From Sorex araneus (lineage: Eukaryota > Chordata > Mammalia > Eulipotyphla > Soricidae), in NCBI RefSeq assembly GCF_027595985.1, contig NC_073303.1:19166770-19230769 (forward strand): a stretch of DNA of 64,000 bases. Reading direction: 5' to 3'. This document shows positions 32,840 to 44,154 of this stretch, piece by piece (the stretch's first letter is position 1; each line of letters begins with the position of its first letter). Both the position numbers and the translations under genes were made by a program. The notes under the pieces were generated by a model. It saw only the letters and a list, made by a program, of their open reading frames with translations, had not been told where the DNA came from and ran no database searches.

Positions 32840-35500
32840 TTTGACTGGTGCAAAGTTAAGGCATCTTTCCAAGTGTGACGGTTGAAGTCCACTTTCTTTT
32901 AGAATCGAAGTGTAACATTTCTAAATAAATATATATGTTTGTGTCCTGTTTAACGTCCAATCTGTTTGGTCACTTCATTGTTACCACCTAGGAAGCTGTT
33001 TGCTTGTGTTGAAGCATTTCAGCAAGGGGTTACTTTCAGTGAAAACTTAGAAATCGCTTCCCAGCTAGAGGACCTTGTGGGCCACGACACTTGTTTCATT
33101 AAGCACTCTTGTGCTCCCTCTGCTGCCGGGAAGCAAACCTTCAAGTCCAAGACCTCAAACATGCGGGCTACAGGGTTTTCTTTGGCAATGACAATGTCGA
33201 TTTATGCAGGAATCAGGACTCTTCCAAAATGCAGGACCGTTTCCCCAAAGGAGAGCATGTTACAAGTTTTCCTTGAAAGGGACCAATTCTTGCAAGAGGA
33301 GGATTTATTTTTAAGAGGAATAAATAAAAGAATTAAATTCTGCCGAATTCATTAAAGACAAGAGTGCAGTGCATTTCACTATACTGTGCTTAGAAGCATC
33401 AGAAGCGTTGCTGAGTGAGTAAAAGACAGATTCCGGTTTAGTGAGCCCTGAGTGGAGTTCTCCTAATGTCTAAAAAAGCTTTCAGATGCTGCTGCTGCTG
33501 CTCTGAAGATGAATTCATCCAGAAGCAACATATAATTCATAATTACACAGGACCTATACTTCATCTCCTATTTTAAAGCCTTCCAAAGGAGGGACTAGAA
33601 AACAATGAAGCAGATATACCCGATAAAAAAGCGATTCTTCATGGTGTATTAGCAATCCAAAACACAGGCAAAGGGAAAGCCCTTATTTCTCAATTTCATT
33701 TCCCGTTTGCCTTATCCTGGTATGAAGACAGTGCCAGGTTTATGAAGCAGAATGGATTACTACCTACTGGCTTATGTCTTGAAAGTCTTCCTCTTCTTTG
33801 ATTGGGTTTTCATCTGCATAAGTTTTGTTTGAAAAATGTCAGTTTCTGATTTGCACATTAAATATTCTGTGATGTGAAAACAAACCTTTCAGTACTCAAG
33901 GGAATGAAAGTGAATTATGGAGCATTATGCTTATGTTGGACCTTGAAGGAAGATAAAAATACAGATTTTAATGGCAGTGCCTGGCTCTAGTCTTAAGGGC
34001 TTAGTAAACAAATGACACCTTCTTACTGGTCTTACAGACTGGATAAGGTATTTTGCTTCCTTGATAGCATATTTCAATTAACTAACCAACTCTAATCTGA
34101 ATAGTGTGTTTTACTTTGTTTAATGTTCTTAAAATAAATTAACCGCTGAGTCAATGTAATAATTAAAATAGTCGCTCTGGTTTTTTGACCAAAATTTCTC
34201 TAAATGTACAACCTCTAAAAATAGAGTGGAGGTGGATTGGACGGTCTGCAGATTAGAAATTGGAATAAAATCATCTCCGTGAAGCCAAAAACATGGCAAC
34301 CAATATTTTCTGTTATAAAAATATTTGACACGAATTTAGTTTTCATGAAAGCTGTCTGAAACTGAAGTGAATAGCAGAAGCTCTCTTGTTTATTCACGGA
34401 CCATTCATACCTGCAAGCACGAAGCATACGTCGTAGGCACACAGAGCCAACGCATGCTCTGCTAAATGAGGACAGAGCTAGAACCCGGGAATATTCTGAC
34501 GTATCCTCCTTCACCTTGATAAATAAATGCTGTCACTCCCCCAACACCAAGGCACAGCCTTTTTAGGAAACTGATCTCAACTGTCCACTAGAGGCTGTCA
34601 TGAGACCAGCAATGTCACTTTAGACTCACCCCAGGTTTCAACTAAAACGAGAGTCGATTTTTTAAATGGGGGGTGGGGAGGGGGGCGGAGAAAAAAAGTT
34701 GTAGACACGAGCGAGAGGGAGCGGGAGCGGTTGTATTTGGCTAGGCATGCTTTTCCAAACGTGAGAACCAAATGATTTCCGCGCCCCTACACCTTCCTGG
34801 TTGGCTCTGCTTATTTTTATTTCTGTAGTATGTTGGCTCCACACGACAGTTGTTTAAAAAGCTGACACATTTCTCTCGGCGATTCTGTATCCTGCTTCGG
34901 TTGATGACTAACCGTTAGGTCATAAGTAAACTCAGCCAAAGGTTTCTCAAATACAGCTTACAGTCAACAGTGATGCTTTCCAAAGAGAAACTTAGGTGGA
35001 GGGATGCTGTTTCTCGGGTCTCGGCACCTGGAGGAGGTCAGTAGCCGGCTACCCCGACACCTACTGGCCTTCCAGGAGTATGTGCAGTCAGTCGCTCCCA
35101 GCTCCCTCCTGCACCGGAGCGGCCCGAGAGCAAGAATACACCTGTTGTTGGCCGGGCGCACCCTCCTTTGCACCCGTCGTGCGGACACCCTGTGCAGGGG
35201 TTGATGAGGAGGGGACGCAGTCGGGTGGGGTGGGGGTGGGGAGTGGGAAACTGAGCACAGTCCCTAAAAAAAAAAGAAATAAAAGGAAAAAAAAAGAAAG
35301 AAAAACCCAAACAAACCCAATCGAGTCCAGTGGAAGTTTGCCCAGCGTGGATTTGCGGGAACTGCCGTTGGGTGTTTGGTTTGCTTTCTCCGTCTCCTCC
35401 ACTGGTTACCTCATTTCCGAGTACACGAACGATCCCCGAATTAGCTGCGCCCACCCCGCCGCCGGGTAGTTCAATAATACCCAGCGCCTAAGTCCCGGGC
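32840..35500. other. Repeat-free single-copy DNA upstream of the promoter (candidate regulatory region)
   Basis: About 2.6 kb with no recognisable SINE, LINE or LTR, in a flank that otherwise carries one every few hundred bases. It contains mixed sequence, a (GCT)n-like short run near 33488, AT-rich homeodomain-like motifs around 34070-34160, and rises in GC towards the island. A 129-codon open frame (32966-33355) is probably chance. Conservation and function are inferred from repeat exclusion only. Confidence 0.45.
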
Positions 35501-35524
35501 GCTGCAGGCATCAGCAGGAGGAAC

Positions 35525-35527
<3 letters not shown>

Positions 35528-35579
<52 letters not shown>
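35528..35579. repeat. (GT)26 microsatellite at CpG island edge
   Basis: A pure GT tract of 52 bases. It is one of four alternating purine-pyrimidine tracts inside or beside the island and can adopt Z-DNA under supercoiling. Confidence 0.95.
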
Positions 35580-35581
<2 letters not shown>

Positions 35582-36129
35582 TGGGGGTGGGGGTGGAGGG
35601 ACGTGGGATCCCAGCAAGCCCGTAAAGGTGAGGGTGCAAGTGCAATCCAGGCGACCCTCGAAACTTTCCAGACTTGCATGCCCACGCGATCCCCGCGGCC
35701 CGGGGGGCTCCTGAACGCCCGGGCTCCCCCAGGTGCAGGGTTAACGCGCCCGACGTTCCGAGTCCGCCCGCCGAGACGCTTCCCCGCGCGCCGGGGAGGA
35801 AGGAAGGACACCGCCGCGATCAGAACTCGCCGCCTCCCTCCCCCCAACCCCCGCCGCACTCCACCCGCCCGAGGAGGGGCGTAGGGGAGTTCAAGTCCGA
35901 CACCCCTCGCAGAGTTCCCCCCTCCCCAGGGAGGCCTGGGGGGCACCCACCCCGCTGCCGTTCCGCGTCTCCTCCAACTAGGTGCAGGGACCTGGGGGAG
36001 GCGCGCGAGGACCGACCGGTCACCGCTAAAATGACCTCATCGCCTCCGCTCCCCGCCCCTTTCCCAAACCTGAAAGCAACTGTCCCCACCGGCCCGCTTC
36101 TCTCCGGTGCACCCCCCGACACACACACT

Positions 36130-36130
<1 letters not shown>

Positions 36131-36213
<83 letters not shown>
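36131..36213. repeat. (CG)4(CA)n microsatellite upstream of the core promoter
   Basis: A GCGCGCGC run passes directly into about 37 CA repeats without losing purine-pyrimidine alternation. The tract ends about 215 bases before the CArG box. CG followed by CA is the most favourable natural sequence type for Z-DNA. Confidence 0.95.
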
Positions 36214-36214
<1 letters not shown>

Positions 36215-36420
36215 CCCCACCCGGCCGAGCGCCGCGAGTGCCCGGGGAAACGCGCCCGCCCCGGCCGCGGCGGCGGCCCGCGGCGCGCAGCGAAGGGTTA
36301 AGGGCGCGGGCCGGCCGCCGCGCTGTGCGCTCGCCCCGCTCCGAGCCGCTCGGCCGGCCGCGCGCCAGAGGGTGCCTCCCCCCACCCCCCGGCGGATCCT
36401 GGAGCTGCGGCGGCCGCCGC

Positions 36421-36475
36421 CAACTGCTCCATATTTGGCTTCTATTACACATTTACATACTGGAGCGAGCGAGCG
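36421..36475 (+). promoter_or_regulatory. Candidate core promoter with CArG box (SRF site)
   Basis: CCATATTTGG at 36429-36438 is a perfect CArG box of the form CC(A/T)6GG, the binding site of serum response factor. About 15 bases downstream a TTACATA motif (36453-36459) could serve as a weak TATA-like element. This AT-rich patch of about 35 bases is striking inside very GC-rich DNA and lies directly before the GAGC-repeat start of the presumed first exon. Spacing suggests transcription starts around 36465-36500. SRF use and the exact start site are inferences. Confidence 0.55.
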
Positions 36476-36483
36476 AGCGAGCG
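36463..36483 (+). repeat. (GAGC)n short tandem repeat at proposed transcription start
   Basis: Five or so copies of GAGC directly after the CArG/TTACATA patch, then grading into GCGCGAGAGAGCGCGAGGGAG. It lies at the proposed start of exon 1. Confidence 0.85.
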
Positions 36484-36782
36484 CGAGAGAGCGCGAGGGA
36501 GGCAGGGCGGGCGGAGGGCGGGAGGAGGGAGGGGAGGGGAGCGGGGGGAGGAGGAGGAGGAGGAGGAGGAGGAGGAGGAGGAGGAGGAGGAGGAGAGAGC
36601 AGAGTATACCGCAGACATCATTTCTACTACAGTGGCGGAACCGTGCAGGACCTGTTTCACTGCAGGGGGATCCAAAACAAGCCCCGTGGAGCAGCCGCCA
36701 GCGCTACCGCCGCCGCAAGACACTGTTTCTCTCCCTCTGCCCCCCCTTCCCCACGCCACCCCAGATCCATTTACACTTTACA
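36465..36782 (+). other. ATXN1: Presumed non-coding exon 1 (5' UTR)
   Basis: The donor at the 3' end reads TTTACA|GTAAGTGG, close to consensus (GTAAGT), with the intron starting at 36783. The last 180 bases (from about 36600) read as ordinary mixed sequence rather than GC-rich filler. As I recall it, the human ATXN1 5' UTR has an equivalent segment ending in CATTTACACTTTACA. The 5' part holds a (GAGC)n run at about 36463-36483 and a (GGA)n run at 36546-36595. No ATG lies in a good context in the 3' half; the open frame through it has only a GTG at 36632. The 5' limit is not determined. Confidence 0.65.
36546..36595 (+). repeat. (GGA)n trinucleotide repeat in presumed 5' UTR
   Basis: About 16 copies of GGA/GAG in a row, preceded by GGGGGG. 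If exon 1 starts where proposed, the repeat is transcribed. Long G-rich purine tracts of this kind can form G-quadruplexes in RNA or R-loops in DNA. Repeat number is likely polymorphic. Confidence 0.9.
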
Positions 36783-36994
36783 GTAAGTGGCTATTTTTTT
36801 TTCCTCCTCTGATTCTTTCTCTCCCTCCCTCCTCCACCCCTCCCCCCTTATTTAGATTAACCTCCCCCCCTGCACCCCTCCCCGCTCTCCCCGAGACGGG
36901 GGGCAAAAGCAACAACCAGCAAACAAACCCCAAACCCCCCACCGGCGGCACGAAAAACAGCTGGAAGAGGAGCGAAGGAAATCGCCGCGGCGTG

Positions 36995-37022
36995 GTGTGT
37001 GTGTGTGTGTGTGTGTGTGTGT
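36995..37022. repeat. (GT)14 microsatellite in intron 1
   Basis: A pure GT tract of 28 bases about 210 bases after the exon 1 donor, still inside the CpG island, followed by an ACATATAC step. Confidence 0.92.
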
Positions 37023-37859
37023 ACATATACAACCTTCCCCGGCTCCAGCCTCCCAGGCCAACAGCTCAGCTCTCGGCGCCCCGGCGGCCGGCTGGCGGGG
37101 GGGGCTGCTAGGTGCCGGGTGGGTGCCCGCCGGGCGAGGGGGCGCGCCCGGGCTGGGGGCGCGGGCTGCGAGAGTGGTGGCGGCGCCGGCGGTCCTGCTG
37201 CGAGTGCGGAGAGCCATGTCTTCCTCCCTCGGGCCGGCGGAGGGGGAGGCGGCGGCGGCGGCGGCCGGGGGGTCGCGCCGGCCCCCTCCTCCCCGCGCTG
37301 CCCGGGCGGCGAGAGCCGGGGGGTCCGGAGGCGAAGGGCCGGGTGGACCCGCAGGGGGGCGCCCGGCGTGGGAGCCCCGGGCTTGGGGGGAGTCCCCGCC
37401 GAGGCCCGGGTGCGCGGCCGGGACTTTGCGCGCGGCCCGGGGCGGGGGGGCGCGCGGCGATCGGCCCTGCGGGCGGCCCCCCCGCCCCCCGCCCCGGGAG
37501 TGCGGCCGCTTCCTGCTCCCGGGCCGCCCGCGCGCGCCCCGGCCCGGGCCCGCGCCCCCGCCGGCTTGGGCGCCCCGGGAGCGGCGAGCGGGCGCTGCCC
37601 CGCGGGCGCCGGCACTGAGCGGCGGCGCGGCTGCTGCCGGGAGGGTGAATGAAGCCGGGAGGAGGGCACGGGGGCGGCGGCGGCGGCGGCGGCGCTGCGG
37701 GCACTGGGATGCGCCCCGGAGCCCCGCGGCTCGCTCGCGCGTTCGGGGCCGGGCCGGAGCTGCCACTCCCCGGGCCGCCGCCGCCGCGCCGCCGGCTCCT
37801 ACGTGGTTCCAGCGCCGCGCGCAGGCCGGGCCCGCAGGGGGCAGGGCAGGGGGCCGGCC

Positions 37860-37880
37860 GGGCGGAGCGAGAGGTGAGGC
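37860..37880 (+). promoter_or_regulatory. Possible splice donor of an alternative first exon
   Basis: GCGAGAG|GTGAGG at 37874 is a good donor match inside the island, about 1.1 kb downstream of the main exon 1 donor. Genes with large CpG islands often use several first exons. There is no independent support for transcription here, and GAGGTGAGG can occur by chance in such sequence. Confidence 0.25.
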
Positions 37881-37897
37881 GGCGGCGGAGCGCGGCG

Positions 37898-37972
37898 TGA
37901 GTGTGAGTGCGTGTGTGCGTGCGCGTGTGTGCGTGTGTGTGTGTGTGCGTGTGTGTGTGTGGGAGCACGCGC
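37898..37972. repeat. Interrupted GT/GC alternating tract
   Basis: GTG and GCGT units alternate for about 60 bases, then GAGCACGCGCGCGCG. The tract is almost wholly alternating purine-pyrimidine and lies at the 3' edge of the CpG island. Confidence 0.88.
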
Positions 37973-40900
37973 GCGCGGGGGGCGGCGCGGGGTGGGGGAT
38001 GCCCCCTGCGACCCCTAGGCTCATCCTGCAGCGCCCGACCCCTCGCCTGGCCCCGCGCCCCGGCCGCTGTCCGAAACTCCGTGCCTGCTGCTTTCATTTT
38101 ATTTTAGACCTAGGAGGGGAGGGGTGGGGTGAAGGGAGGAGGAGGGGGGTGCCTGGAAGGGAGAAACAATTCAGGTTTTCTAGGGAGACTGAGCGAGAAC
38201 CTGAGTGGGGGCTGGGGAGGTGGGGGGTGGTGGTGGTGGAAGTAGGGTGGGGGTGGAAATCCTGCCAGAAAACAGCAGGAGGGGAGGGGGGGTAAAATTC
38301 CGTTTCTCTGGGCAGGGTGGGGTGGGGGTGGGGGTTCGGTTCCAGCTCGTGGCTGCTCTTGTTTTGTTTTGCTTTCTTAGTATATCATCCTGTAGATAAG
38401 AGGGTAATATAAATACTTCGGAAGATTGGGAAATTGCTGAAGAGTAGTAAGGGCAAAAAAAAAAAAAAAAAACCCAGTCGGAAGCTGGTTATATAATGCG
38501 CGAGGTGGCTAACGAGAACGGCGAGCTATTTTTATTTTGTTTACCGTATGCTGTGCAGTAGGGACTCCTCCAAACTGATTCTGTCCCCGAAGAGATTCTT
38601 AGCTTCCCCCCGAGAGCCACAGGATACAATTAGCAACATGAGAAGACCCTATTACACCCACAGCATAAAAATCGAACGTCTTGGAGAGTGGCGTGCACCC
38701 GGCAGGCCCTCTCGGCCGTGCACGGGAATGTGTGTATGCAAATAAGTTCTCCTTAGTAGGCACATCGCCGTGACATTTGTGTTTTATGATGCAGGCTGTT
38801 CTTAATATGTAAACATCGTCTTCTAGGTGGCACACGGCAGTGGGGAGTTATTTGATGGTTATTTTTAGGCACAGCCATACCTTCTCCACAGTATTGGCAA
38901 AATCTTGTCGGTTTGGGTTTCTGAGAAGCCCTGCAATTCCTCGAAGCCCATCTTAAGCCCCCCCTCCCCTTTTCCTGTTTCTGGTTTCTTTGCTGGGTGA
39001 AGGTAGTTTGAGACTGGAGCTTTGGGAGGCGGGGAGTTGGGGGGGGGACGACGAAGCTTGTGTGTGAGAAAACTCGCGTCAGCGAGAAGGTGGAGAGAAT
39101 TCTGCACATGAACTCTTGGAAAGGGTTTGCAGCCACGAAGGCGTTTAATCTCCTCTGACTGCCCTCTAACTGCGGGCATCAGTTTTAGCAGCTGCTCAGA
39201 CAACTGGGCTGGAATGGCACCTTGTGCAGAGACCAGAGGTTGAAGCTTCCCAGCACCTCCAGCCTGCCTGCCTGCCTGCCGTTCTCTTCTTGTAGATAGG
39301 TGTCAGTGGTGTAGGTTTTCTGTGCACTTACTCCAGCCCTGATCACTCATGTAATTAGATCAGGCTGCCATGGCAACAGACAGTGTTCCCCGTCCATTCA
39401 GGTGGGTTCGTCTTGTGCCTGGGCTACTCCAAGTGTTTTCTGCACAGGATTTGTGCTGCCGGGAGCCAGGCGAGAGACTGCAGGGTTTCAATGGCATCTT
39501 CTTTCAGTCATTTGAACCGGAGACACTGAATGAGGCTTCTAGCTAGCTACTCAACTTATAAAGGAGACCCACAAGCTGTTCTTACTGGGTACAGTATGTA
39601 AATGCTGCTTCCCAGACAGTGAAAGGAGCTTGACAATCCTGCTGGTGTTTATTGTGAACAGATCAACAAGTATTTAGGACTTGTTAGAAACCTTTCAGAG
39701 CCTGACCAAAGCAACATTTTTCTTGCACTCTGGCGCCTCTGGCCTGGCAGGCGCTTAACCCTTTCCTGGAGAGCCCTGGCTTCCAAGAATAAAGCCTGGT
39801 TCTCTGAAGGGTTGGTACAGCACACATAATTTCTTTGAGAAGGCTATATCCCCGCTGTCACATTTCAAAACGTTGCCTCCAGCCTAATAGGGCTGAGCTG
39901 ACAGGTCCATTCGAGTGGATTCATTCTCAGGTTGGATTTCTTTCGGGCTGTTAAATGTTTTTTTGGTGTGTTGTTTGTTTATTTTTTCCCTCCCAAGTGA
40001 GATGCTGCAGTCCCGGAGTTGGTACTTGATAGACTGGGATGCTTTTGCACAATCCACCACTTTGGTTCTATTTTTGGGTGATCATTTAACGAGCATTTAA
40101 TAATTTAGGCATTCAACTCTTTTTTGCATTAGGGCATCACCTTATTAAGCCTGCTCAGCAAAGAAAAATAATGCTGTTGCCAAAAACATTTGAAAAAGGG
40201 AAGGAAAGAGAAAAAGTTTTTAGAAGGGAAAGAAAAGTAGCTGTGGTTGCTAGAGATGTGTTTGGCTTATTCCGAATCGAAGGGGTGGGGGATATTTCAA
40301 TAACACCGACATTTGAAAGAAAAGAATTGAGAAAAATAATGTCTTGATTTGGTTGCTACCATGCCAGCCAGTTTATGATTTCATAGCCCCTGAAATTATT
40401 TGGCAAATCCCACTGAAGCTCTCTGCCTGCCTCCCCCTCCCCCTCCCCAGGCCTTGGGGCAGTGGATTGAGAACACCCAGAACCAGCAGCTCTTTCCTCT
40501 AAGGGGTTGAGAGGACTTCTATTGTTGGGTGAATGTTTGCAGAGGCTAACAGGATCCTGGCCTGTCCAGTCCAGTAGCAACATTGCTGCGCCTGAAGCAA
40601 GCTCTTATTTCTAGGAGGTGAATAGACTTTGAGAAGCAAGTATAAAAGAGAAGGCACCTTGGGGTTCCGTTGTATACAGCACCTTGGAAGTCCTGGGTTA
40701 CATTTTGCAACAAACAGAGGATTGCTTCTCTGGCAGTGAGATGGGTTTTTGAGTGCACAAATCAATTCGTGCTAAACCAAGTATGAAACATGGGACCTGG
40801 CTGGGAATTCCTTTCTGGATTTCATTTGAAAAGAGTTTGGTCCACAGAAGCGCTACTTTTTGTCAGCCAGATTACAGCTAGACTTCAGGGCCTCTGAGTC

Positions 40901-43162
40901 ATCTTTACGTGTAGACTGAAGAAAAAACTCCAGGCATTGAATAGTCTGTCTGATGCCTGCAGTTACCCGTGCATTTCAACATGCCTTACCCTTTTGGGGA
41001 CCCTGGGAAAGGCCAGCTTGAAGAGGTTCTTAAAATATTAGTAAACATTTCTGTGGCTCCTGTTTTTGTTGTCATTACAGAGTTCAAGGACTCACATTCC
41101 TTTTGTATAATGCGCCTTAATGTTTTTTTTTCCTATTCTGAAATGTCAAGTGGGTTTTACTTTCGCACTCACCTTGAATGACAGTTTTGGATGAGTAACA
41201 ACACGTTGTGACACTGTGACACAGGCCCCATCTTGTTTCCTAGTAGTAGTTAATCAATAAACACCTTTGACTAAGACCGAAGTTTCGTAAAGGAGTGACT
41301 GTGGATTCCTGGAGTTAGAATTGTTTGAAAAATAACACGAAGTTCGGATTCTGAACAGCATCCAGGCTTGCCTATGTAAAGTGACACAGTGCCCTGAGAT
41401 TGTGTAACATTTTCGAGGGGGAAAGAGGTCATTTGATTTCTGCTGCTTTATTATTTCAGCAGAATTCAGTCATTTGGAACTTTGGTTTCGGTAAGAGATT
41501 TTGATAGCTGCAATTTAACTGTTTCGCTGAACCGACGAAGGCCTGGTTACGCTCCCCAGGTTATCTGAAGCAGGTCCTCTTAACTTTGTTAGAACAGTGA
41601 AACTAATGCATCACAGAACTTCTAATAGACATAATAGTTTCTATTCTGGGACATTACAGGTCTTCCCTTTTAAGAGTGAATTTTGTATTTATTGTGTGCT
41701 TCACATTTTAGATTTCTTTAATTCAGCTTAATAAAATGTTCAACATTTTATTAAGAGATGATACATTAACAAGTATATAATAAGGGCTAGTTTTAGAGAA
41801 TATTTATAAGTGTTAGCTGAAAGGTTAATAATTGAATTGAGATCATTATTAAAATTGTATGTGTATGTTTTAAAAGTATAAGAGCAATAAAACGATTTAG
41901 ATGAGCAATATTTGAATTTTTTTACTTCCCTAATTTATACATTTTTGTCTTTACCAGTTTAGTCCTATTTTTTTTTACAGTCCTTACCAACCTAAACTTT
42001 TCAGACTATTGTGCTATAAATATTTGTACAATATTTTGGTACCATCCCAAATGTACTAAAAACATGTTTAAAGCTATTATAGACAGAAAAGCAACAAGTA
42101 TTATGCTCTCACTGACACATTGGATGCCAGCAGCAACGTTTGTTTCCTTGAGTCTTAGCTGCCTTTGAAGGCAGCTGCTTTGTGGGGGAATTAACACAAT
42201 GACCCTTGCCACAAGGTAAATCAAAACCCTTTCCTACCTGAAAGTGTCAGAAAATTCGTGGTAGTTTGGAATTGGAGCCTGAAGAGGGTCAGGGTTTCCC
42301 TAATTAGTGTGCTTTGATTCGAGGTTCAGCAGAACCCTGCCTGCTTTCCCGGTTAGGCAGCCTCCAATGTGACACATCTCAAAGGATGTTTTTTGCTTGT
42401 GTGGTGTTTCCCTCCCCCCCTGCAGTTTTCAGTGATAATTGTCATAGCTACTAACCTGTGGGCATTTATGTTTCTGATGTTCAAACAAAACGTATTTTTC
42501 TGTTACTGCAGGTGACAGATTTCCTCTTGATTTCTCCCTCCACTTTGACCCTGTTTCCCCCCTCCCCACCCCACCCCTCCCCGTTGTATTATCTTCTGGC
42601 CTTTATGGACTACCCCATCACCATTATTTAGGCCATCTTGTTTGGTAATCTTCCACTATTAATGGTATTGTGGTATGTTGCTCTGTTGTGCTTTTAAAAT
42701 ATTAAAAACCCTATTTTTAGTGTCTGTCCTGTAGAAAACATGGTCTAGGTTATTGTGTTTGCTTGTTGTTTTTCTGCTCTTTCCACAAACCCGCGCTACC
42801 TTCCTATATTATTCTTGGGTTTCTTCCCTCTCTTAATCACTCGAACTCAAGTAGTTTGCAAAAACTGGGCATAGCAGTGCGAGAGTAAATTAATATTTTA
42901 CAGCTTTTGCATCATGTTTGACCGTTCTCTGCACTTCAGCAGAATAGGAGAGTGTAATTTGGACTCAATAAAATCTTATCTGCTGGGTGGCATGTAAATA
43001 TGATTGTGTGCACACACATGGATACACAAGCACATACTCGGTAGTGGCCAGCTCAGAAAGCATGTCCTGTCTGCAGTCCAGGGTACCTGCACCTTGTCCA
43101 AATGATGAGCAAAAGTATTTTGATGGTTTGTTCAATGTTTTATCAGATAATTGGCCTTCCTG

Positions 43163-43212
43163 CCCGCTCCAGTAAATCGACGAACAACGGGATGACAGTG
43201 ATATAGTGATAC
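43163..43212 (+). repeat. SINE family B tail fragment
   Basis: CCCGCTCCAGTAAATCGACG, AACAACGGGATGACAGTGAT and ATAGTGATACC are the last 50 bases of family B. It is the only clear interspersed repeat between 32.8 and 47.6 kb. Confidence 0.85.
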
Positions 43213-44093
43213 CCCTCCCCAAACCCCACCTCAGAACACCTCCCAGTAAAAAAAAAAAACCAAACCCCCAGTTCTGTGTTGAGTCAATAGAATTTTGTGA
43301 GTTTCTATTTTATTTGGCCACTATTTCTATGTGGAATTCAATTAGCTACTCTGTGGAGGGATAGTGTCTTCTAAGGACTTCTAAGATTTTTATCAGAATA
43401 CTGTTACCATCTTTCTCTACACTTCCGGCTTACATGCAGGGAAACTAAAGGACAAGAAAAAGATCTTCATTTTTCTCAGCACCAGGTTTGCAATAATAGA
43501 TGCTTACATAAACGCTTAGTGAATGGATCTGTTAAAAGCAAGACTACTTTGGCTACTATTTATTACTTTGAAGAGTGTTGGAAAGCAATGAAAATTATTT
43601 TCCTTTCCAGCTGGGCTGTGCTCTTAAAAATAGTGTGTATGGAGGCAAATAATAACTAAGATGCGTTACCATGTACCCAAGGATAATTGGCTCACTTACC
43701 TGTTTACCAGTTATTCACATTGGAGATCAGATTCATAGTTGCAGAATAGTTTTTTTCTGACACCCAATATAATCTTGGACCTTCTCCTTCCTACTGTTAC
43801 CTGGCGTGGGCTTAGGAAACCCAAGCTAAATTTAAAATCATCAGCCTAAACAAATATGCAGATCAGCTCCAGTAATCAAAGACTGACATCTGTCCAGCTT
43901 TTGCTGGATGGGGGCATGAGGGGGGTGAAGTGGGAGGGAGGAGATTATTTTATGCTAATTGTGCTACTGAATCTTTTCTGTTTAATGTGAGCAGTTGAGA
44001 ATTACCAGTACTTAAAAATATACTTTTCATAGACAGGGCTAAAAATAACTCTTAGCAGATCAAGTGCTCAACTTCTTCCATTTCTATGCATAG

Positions 44094-44143
44094 GTCCTTA
44101 CCTCACAAAAACTACTACAAGCACCCAGCTCCCTGATGGAAAG
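44094..44143 (+). other. ATXN1: Non-coding exon 2 (5' UTR) with upstream ATG
   Basis: The 50-base exon follows a pyrimidine-containing tract ending in TGCATAG (acceptor AG at 44092-44093) and ends GATGGAAAG|GTATATGG (donor GT at 44144). The sequence CCTCACAAAAACTACTAC through GATGGAAAG matches my memory of human ATXN1 5' UTR with one or two substitutions. An ATG at 44136-44138 begins a frame (Met-Glu-Arg after splicing to exon 3), so the exon carries an upstream start codon. The following intron to exon 3 is only 743 bases. Confidence 0.72.
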
Positions 44144-44154
44144 GTATATGGAAG

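Larger units (their letters stand above)
35620..38100. promoter_or_regulatory. CpG island spanning the promoter and first exon
   Basis: GC content and CpG density rise sharply over about 2.5 kb, against AT-rich flanks. CpG remains abundant, with runs such as GCGCGGCCGCC-type clusters, SmaI-like CCCGGG sites and Sp1-type GGGGCGGGG boxes. No interspersed repeat is present, only simple repeats. Such an island marks a broad, usually unmethylated mammalian promoter. Many long open frames cross it on both strands, but these follow from stop-poor GC-rich sequence. Edges are estimated by eye. Confidence 0.92.
36783..44093 (+). other. Intron 1, including unique DNA 38.1-43.1 kb
   Basis: The intron begins with a strong donor and ends at the exon 2 acceptor. 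After the CpG island it is nearly free of interspersed repeats: one short SINE-B tail fragment (43163-43212), one polyA run (38455-38473) and a few short MIR/L2-like pieces at most. There are several stretches of mixed, AT-rich sequence with homeodomain-type TAATTA cores, the usual look of conserved non-coding DNA. I see no further exon that I can support. Confidence 0.55.

Noticed and set aside
32966..33355. 129-codon open frame in repeat-free DNA
   Set aside because: It starts at a non-ATG codon, has no splice or promoter signals around it and no recognisable domain. A codon-substitution test (PhyloCSF) on an alignment would settle it.
35404..35415. Possible minus-strand splice donor for an antisense lncRNA from the island
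   Set aside because: GAG|GTAACC on the minus strand is a moderate match only; bidirectional transcription is plausible but nothing else in the sequence supports an exon.
36632..36782. Frame in exon 1 that could encode a short N-terminus
   Set aside because: It begins at a GTG, not an ATG, in no special context, and the leader exons of the proposed gene are non-coding.
35674..36786. 370-codon plus-strand frame ending near the exon 1 donor
   Set aside because: It includes a long Thr-His run from the CA microsatellite and a Gly run from GGA. It also starts well upstream of the probable transcription start.
36852..38295. Open frames of 390-432 codons on both strands through the CpG island
   Set aside because: They cross GT microsatellites and Arg/Pro/Gly/Ala-rich sequence, several frames are open at once, and no protein family is recognisable. 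Stop-poor GC-rich DNA explains them.
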